In this document: in pieces, positions 5,670-9,437 of the stretch | Numbering within the stretch: position 1 is the stretch's first letter | Layout of the letters: each line of letters begins with the position of its first letter | From: DATLYH01 sp035575035 | GTDB lineage: Bacteria; Planctomycetota; Planctomycetia; Gemmatales; Gemmataceae | DNA length: 9,437 nt | Assembly: GCA_035575035.1 (NCBI GenBank) | Contig: DATLYH010000266.1 | Location: 1 to 9,437 of the forward strand | Direction of reading: 5' to 3' | Notes under the pieces: model-generated | What the model was told of the DNA's origin: nothing | Databases searched by the model: none | Seen by the model: only the letters and a program-made list of their open reading frames with translations | Program-made: the position numbers and the translations under genes

Positions 5670-7454
5670 TCACCCGCCGGCCAACTCGTCCAGGTCGGCG
5701 ATCATCTGCCGGGCGACCCGAGCCCAGGTCCACTGCCGCCGAACCCGCTCCGCCGCCCGCCGTCCCTTCGCCGCCGCCTCGTCGGGGTGTTCGTAGAGCC
5801 AGCGCATCAGGGAGCGGAGGTGGTCGTAATCGGGTTCGGCCCAGAGCCCAAAGTAGCGCACATGGTTGGACTCGATGCCCCCCGCTTCGACCAGCCGGTA
5901 TGACAGCGGGAAGCTGTCCGCCGGGTCAAGGTACTCGGCGGGGCCGCCCCAGGCGGTGGCGATCAGCGGCAGCCCGGTCGCCATCGCCTCCAGGCCGCAC
6001 AGCCCGAACCCTTCTCCCCGCGAGGGGAGCACAAACACGTCCATCTGACGGAGCAGCTCCAGCAGCTGGTCTGGATTCAGGTAACCCGACACCAGGGTAA
6101 CACGCGGATCGTCCACGCGGTACGCCGGGGTCGGGGAGCCCCCCTTCAGGAGCAGGCGGACCGGCTCCCGGGGGGAAAACTCGTCCCGAAAGGCGCGGAG
6201 CAAGACATCAATCCCCTTCCGCGGCGAGAGGTCGCCGAACGTCCCCAAGGTGAAGTTCTCGCGCCGCGGCCGATCCAGGTAGGGGAACCGGCCCGCATCG
6301 ACGCCGTGATGCAGGACCTTGATCGGGACGCGGACGCCGCAGGCGCGGAAGCTTTCCGCGTTCTGCCGGCAGGGGACATACTGCAGGGCCACTGCCCGGT
6401 TGATCGCCTCAACATGCTCCGGCGGCACTCCTGTCGATTCCCACATCGAGTAGTTGACGACCCGCTCGCACCGCAGCACCCCGGGCCGGTTCCAGTAATG
6501 GTAGTAAAAGCCAAGCCGCCCCCAGTGGTCCAGCGGCCGGTAGAAGCGTTCGAGGCCCGGCGGCGGCTGATTGCGCGTCGGCGCCATGACAACCTTGACG
6601 CCCTCAGCTTCCAAAGCCAGCAGCAGCTGCCGCCCGGCCGTTCCATAACCCTCGTTGGGCCGCAGCAGCGAGTGCCAGATCAGCTCCCGGCGGCCGGGAC
6701 GCCAGGTGGCGGGGTCGAAAGGGGCATCCCGGGCCGCGTCCAGCTCCAGGTCATGCCGGGCGGCGTCGCCCGCCTCCGCCAGCCACCGCTGGTGCCTCTG
6801 ATGGACGCGCTCCCAGTCCTGCCAGTGTTCAGCCGCGGCCACGCACCCCTCGTGCCAGTAGTGCCGTCCCAGGACGGCCGGTAGGTGCCGCAGGGTGTGT
6901 CGCCGGCTCAGGCGCAGCCAGAGGTCCCAGTCCTCGTATGCTTGCAGCGCGGGGTCAAAGCCACCCGCCGCGCGGGCCGCCTCGGCCCGGTGCAGCACGT
7001 CGGTGGCGAAGATGTAGTTCTCCTGGCCCAGGAGCATGCCGTCGTAGTTGATCGAGTAGGCGACCGCCGGCGGTCCCGAGCCCTGCACCCACTCCGAATC
7101 CGCGTACACCAGATCGACCTCCGGGTGCTCGCGCAGGTAACTCACAAGCATGCTCAGGTGGTCCGGCGTCCACTCGTCGTCATCATCACAGTAGGCAACG
7201 AACTCCCCGCGGGCGGCGTCGAGGCCGGCGGCGCGGGCGGCGCCCACCCCCTGATGCTCGATGCGGATCAGGCGCATCCGGGGCCGCGGCCCAGAGGGGA
7301 GCGTGACCGGCTCGTCGCTGCCGTCATCGACCACGATGACCTCAAAGTTTCCGAAGTCCTGGCACCCGACCGAATGAAGGGCTCGTCGGAGCAGTTTCGG
7401 CCGGTTGCGCGTGCAGACGATCACGCTAACCAGAGGCGGATCGATCACGCCCAT
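5670..7454 (-). CDS. Two-domain glycosyltransferase, GT2 fused to GT4
   Basis: This is a 594-residue fusion. Residues 8-225 are a GT-A fold GT2 domain: VSVIVCTRNRPKLLRRAL at the start, VVDDGS (41-46) for nucleotide binding, the acidic metal-site cluster CDDDDEW (89-95), and EDWDLWLRL (174-182) for the catalytic/acceptor region. Residues about 255-594 are a GT-B fold GT4 domain. This has RPNEGYGTAGR near its start, HHGVDAGRF at 382-390, SPRKG (410-414), and the E-x7-E element Glu481-GFGLCGL-Glu489 followed by TGLPLIAT. Key residues of both halves are present, so it probably adds two sugars in sequence to a growing glycan, at the cytoplasmic face of the membrane. No transmembrane segment is seen. 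Its ribosome binding site GAGGAGG (7464-7470) overlaps the upstream gene's stop codon, which suggests translational coupling. Confidence 0.92.
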   Translation of the reverse strand: MGVIDPPLVSVIVCTRNRPKLLRRALHSVGCQDFGNFEVIVVDDGSDEPVTLPSGPRPRMRLIRIEHQGVGAARAAGLDAARGEFVAYCDDDDEWTPDHLSMLVSYLREHPEVDLVYADSEWVQGSGPPAVAYSINYDGMLLGQENYIFATDVLHRAEAARAAGGFDPALQAYEDWDLWLRLSRRHTLRHLPAVLGRHYWHEGCVAAAEHWQDWERVHQRHQRWLAEAGDAARHDLELDAARDAPFDPATWRPGRRELIWHSLLRPNEGYGTAGRQLLLALEAEGVKVVMAPTRNQPPPGLERFYRPLDHWGRLGFYYHYWNRPGVLRCERVVNYSMWESTGVPPEHVEAINRAVALQYVPCRQNAESFRACGVRVPIKVLHHGVDAGRFPYLDRPRRENFTLGTFGDLSPRKGIDVLLRAFRDEFSPREPVRLLLKGGSPTPAYRVDDPRVTLVSGYLNPDQLLELLRQMDVFVLPSRGEGFGLCGLEAMATGLPLIATAWGGPAEYLDPADSFPLSYRLVEAGGIESNHVRYFGLWAEPDYDHLRSLMRWLYEHPDEAAAKGRRAAERVRRQWTWARVARQMIADLDELAGG

Positions 7455-7469
7455 GTTGATGTGCCTCCT

Positions 7470-8648
7470 CTAGAGCGACCGCTCGAGGAGCCGGGGCAGC
7501 ACCGTCCGGTAGTCGAACACGCGCTCCGCCAGCTCCCGCGCCGCCCGACAGTGAGCCGGGTAATCCGCGTTGACCTTCGCGATGCTCGCCACCGCTTCCT
7601 CCATCGAGGAGAACGCCAGTACGCCACGGCCGACCGGCAGCCAGTCGCGGAAGCCGGTGTCCTGAAGGATGACAGGAAGGCCGGCGGCCAGGTAGCAGAC
7701 ACTGCGGTCGCTGAACCAGCCGCTGCGCGTTTTGACGTAAGCGTGCTTGGCGGCGCTGAACTCCCCTCGCGAGCCGCTGATGTAGGCCACATAACTCGCC
7801 ACGCAATCGCTTACCTCCGCAGCATCGCGGACCGACCAGCCGGCCGCCCGCAGGCGCTCTCGCACCTCGTGGCCCCCCGCCAAGGCCAGCTCCAGCTGCT
7901 GGGGCGTGCGCCGTGGCAAGTCGAGCAGGCGCAGGAATTCCTCGTCCTTCTGGCCGTAATGCTCGCCCTCATAGGTCACCGCCCCGTAGGCGCTCCAGTT
8001 GGCGACCGTGGTGAACGCCTCGCCCGTCCCCCTCACCCTCCCCTCTCCCCCCCGGGGGGAGAGGGGAGGGTGAGGGGGGTCGTCCCGCTTCCGCCATAGC
8101 TCCGGGACCACCGGCGGGACCGTGGGCAGCCAGCAGACACCACGAGTCGGAATGGTGCAGCCGGGACGGCCGATGTTGGCGCCATAGCTGAAGTGGGTGT
8201 GATAGTCGGGCAACACACGGGCGCCGAAGTGCTCGACCTGGGTGAAGAGCGGGTCAAGGTCGATCAGCGCCCGGCGACGGCAGAGACCGAACTCCGGCAG
8301 CCAGCAAACGCCTCCCACGTTCAGCAGCAGGTCGGCTTCCCTGAGCATCTGTTTCAGGTCATCCCGGCCGGCGCCGTCCATCTCGCCGGTGTCGCGGTTC
8401 ACGTAGCAGACCGGTACATGCAGGCCGTGTTCGTTCATCAACTGCCGCACGATGCGCAGCCCCGTATGCGGGAAGTCCTGCCAGTCACGGCTCACCGGGT
8501 CGTAGCATGAGTACGGCCAGCCGCTCTCCTCCAGGTACGCAACTTCGTGTCCCAGGCGGCAGAACCCCAGCACATAGTGGAAGTAGGCCAGCAGGTTGCC
8601 GGCGACCGGATGCCGGACCATGTAGCCGCAGACAACGATGCGCGCCAT
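7470..8648 (-). CDS. CgeB-like / GT1-type glycosyltransferase with an in-frame repeat insertion
   Basis: The start chosen is ATG 8648 (MARIVVCGYM), giving 392 residues. An in-frame ATG at 8765 would add 39 residues that are only the translation of upstream palindromic repeats, so I reject it. The N-terminal half (VAGNLLAYFHYVLGFCRLGHEVAYLEESG) is a GT-B-like Rossmann start. The C-terminal half carries GEFSAAKHAYVKTRSGWFSD, then CYLAAGLPVILQDTGF and LAFSSMEEAV. This is the donor-domain pattern of the glycosyltransferase group related to CgeB (Glyco_trans_1_2). Residues 191-207 (PPHPPLSPRGGEGRVRG) are encoded exactly by a palindromic repeat and are absent from the paralogue at 8820-9437. The frame stays intact, so the protein is probably still made; the insert may form an exposed loop. 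It sits 15 bases before the GT2-GT4 gene in the same operon. Substrate unknown. Confidence 0.85.
   Translation of the reverse strand: MARIVVCGYMVRHPVAGNLLAYFHYVLGFCRLGHEVAYLEESGWPYSCYDPVSRDWQDFPHTGLRIVRQLMNEHGLHVPVCYVNRDTGEMDGAGRDDLKQMLREADLLLNVGGVCWLPEFGLCRRRALIDLDPLFTQVEHFGARVLPDYHTHFSYGANIGRPGCTIPTRGVCWLPTVPPVVPELWRKRDDPPHPPLSPRGGEGRVRGTGEAFTTVANWSAYGAVTYEGEHYGQKDEEFLRLLDLPRRTPQQLELALAGGHEVRERLRAAGWSVRDAAEVSDCVASYVAYISGSRGEFSAAKHAYVKTRSGWFSDRSVCYLAAGLPVILQDTGFRDWLPVGRGVLAFSSMEEAVASIAKVNADYPAHCRAARELAERVFDYRTVLPRLLERSL
8028..8079. repeat. 52-base near-perfect palindrome inside a coding sequence
   Basis: The left arm, read as C-runs broken by TCA, T and TCT, is mirrored exactly by the right arm of G-runs broken by AGA, A and TGA. 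The only asymmetry is seven C against six G at the centre. There is essentially no loop, so the messenger could form a stem of about 25 base pairs. All three bases of every codon from residue 191 to 207 of the host gene come from it. It is of the same C-rich/G-rich type as the two hairpins in the spacer at 8690-8800, which suggests one repeat family in both intergenic and coding positions. Confidence 0.85.
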
Positions 8649-8689
8649 CGGATGTCTATCTCGTTTGGGCGAGCCTCGGCGCCTTAGAG

Positions 8690-8800
8690 CCCCTCGCCCC
8701 CGTCCGCGAGGGCGAGGGGTTGGGGTGAGGGGGCACTCTGTACTCCGTACTCCGTACCCCCCCACCCCCGGCCCCTCTCCCCCGAAGCGGAGGAGAGGGG
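8690..8800. repeat. Cluster of palindromic repeats in the spacer between two glycosyltransferase genes
   Basis: Two hairpins fill most of the 171-base spacer. In the first, CCCCTCGCCC (8690-8699) pairs with GGGCGAGGGG (8710-8719) around a ten-base loop. In the second, CCCCTCTCC (8772-8780) pairs with GGAGAGGGG (8792-8800). Between them lies a short tandem GTACTCC, GTACTCC, GTAC (8740-8757). G-rich and C-rich runs such as GGGGTTGGGGTGAGGGGG are typical of planctomycete interspersed repeats. Such hairpins could slow transcription or stabilise mRNA between operon genes. There is no T-run, so they are not standard terminators on either strand. Confidence 0.75.
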
Positions 8801-8819
8801 GGACTTCGGGAATAGACTC

Positions 8820-9437
8820 TTACAGGCCGGCCCGCTCCATCAGGCTGCCGACCACCTTCTCCGCCGCGAAGTACTCGGCCGCGATCTCCCGGGCGGCGCG
8901 GCAGTTCCCCTGGTAATCGCTTTCGATCCGGTCCACCGCTGCCAGGATGTCGTCCATCGACCGGAAGGCGAACAGCCCTTTGCCCGTCGGCAGGAACTTG
9001 CTGAAGCCGGTCTCCTGAGTGATGACCGGCCGGCCGGCCGCCAGGTAGCAAGCGCTGCGGTCGCTGAACCAACCGGTGTTCGGGCGGACGTACTGATCGC
9101 GGGCCACGGTGAATTCGCCGCGCGAGCGCTGGATGTAATCGCGGTACAGCCCCACGTCGCGGGAAATGTCCACGGAGTGGACCAGCCGCCAGCCGTGCTC
9201 CAGGAGCCGGCGCCGCACGTCGTCGCTCACCCCGGCCGCTAACTCGAAGGACACCCGCTGGCGGCGCGGCAGGTCCAGGAACTTCAGGAACTCGCGATCC
9301 TTGGTCCAGTAGTAGGTCTCGCCCCGGTAGGCGATGTCCTTCCCCTTATTGTGCCAGGTAGTGATGGTTGTGTAGGCCGTCCCGGCGGGACTGTCGCGGT
9401 TGTCCCATAGATCGAGGATCACCGGCTGGCGCGTCGG
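8820..9437 (-). CDS. CgeB-like / GT1-type glycosyltransferase, C-terminal part (partial)
   Basis: This is the last 205 codons of a gene that continues beyond the right edge; the stop is TAA at 8820-8822. It is a close paralogue of the neighbour at 7470-8648. The shared order of motifs is LWxxRD, TTxxxW, EFLxxLDLPRR, SRGEF, TGWFSDRSACYLAAG, TQETGF, LPTGKGLFAF and CRAAREIA, and by eye about half the residues are identical across the alignable part. This is the donor-domain half of the same CgeB-related GT-B family. The paralogue reads directly from LWDNRDS to PAGTAYTTI, with none of the 17-residue repeat insert. It is the first cluster gene visible in transcription order and probably arose by tandem duplication. 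An internal GTG at 9422 is not the real start, since the homology continues upstream of it. Confidence 0.85.
   Translation of the reverse strand, partial: PTRQPVILDLWDNRDSPAGTAYTTITTWHNKGKDIAYRGETYYWTKDREFLKFLDLPRRQRVSFELAAGVSDDVRRRLLEHGWRLVHSVDISRDVGLYRDYIQRSRGEFTVARDQYVRPNTGWFSDRSACYLAAGRPVITQETGFSKFLPTGKGLFAFRSMDDILAAVDRIESDYQGNCRAAREIAAEYFAAEKVVGSLMERAGL

Noticed and set aside
6885..8099. 404-codon open frame on the plus strand
   Set aside because: It lies antisense across two clearly real glycosyltransferase genes with intact motifs, has low-complexity Arg/Pro/Val-rich translation and no recognisable domain. Such long shadows are common opposite GC-rich genes.
8649..8765. N-terminal extension of the CgeB-like gene from ATG 8765
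   Set aside because: The extra 39 residues are only the translation of palindromic spacer repeats; the Rossmann-like start begins at ATG 8648.
8028..8800. CRISPR-like array from the repeated C-rich/G-rich palindromes
   Set aside because: Copies are irregularly spaced, differ in sequence, one is inside a gene, and there are no uniform spacers or cas genes.

Overview
The window looks like a high-GC planctomycete chromosome, probably of the Gemmataceae or a close relative. The evidence is a DUF1559 prepilin-like protein with the H-X9-DG C-terminal motif, a small transthyretin-like lipoprotein beside it, and C-rich/G-rich palindromic repeats both between and inside genes. Most of the coding sequence is on the minus strand.

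Layout. Positions 2-232 hold the 3' end of a glutaminyl-tRNA synthetase gene on the plus strand. It is followed by the wreck of a Phd-type antitoxin gene (283-390) and about 380 bases with no recognisable gene. Two minus-strand genes follow: a lipoprotein (1745-2191) and the DUF1559 prepilin-like protein (768-1688), which may be co-transcribed. A two-copy tandem repeat (2306-2356) lies upstream of the pair. A small glutaredoxin-like protein (2680-2997, plus) converges with a stand-alone PilZ protein (3016-3342, minus).

From about 3350 to 4640 the DNA reads as a mobile-element graveyard around an intact tRNA-Lys(CTT) gene (4265-4338). It holds a 43-codon C-terminal tail resembling DUF499-type ATPases, a 27-bp tandem repeat followed by a frameshifted start of an IS5-like transposase, a short frameshifted piece resembling a planctomycete tyrosine integrase N-terminus, and the C-terminal tail of an ISAs1-like transposase on the far side of the tRNA.

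The right half (4640-9437) is one minus-strand glycosyltransferase cluster. In transcription order it holds a CgeB-like/GT1-type glycosyltransferase (running off the right edge), a 171-base spacer full of palindromic repeats, a second paralogous CgeB-like glycosyltransferase, a two-domain GT2-GT4 fusion of 594 residues, and a single-domain GT4 enzyme. The last three are separated by only 15 and 10 bases and form an operon, presumably building or decorating a surface polysaccharide or glycan.

The most notable structure is a 52-base near-perfect palindrome sitting in frame inside the second CgeB-like gene. It encodes 17 extra residues that the paralogue in the same window lacks, so it looks like a repeat that inserted into a gene and is tolerated as a peptide. 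I see no convincing undescribed multi-gene system; the value here is in the decay layer and the in-gene repeat.
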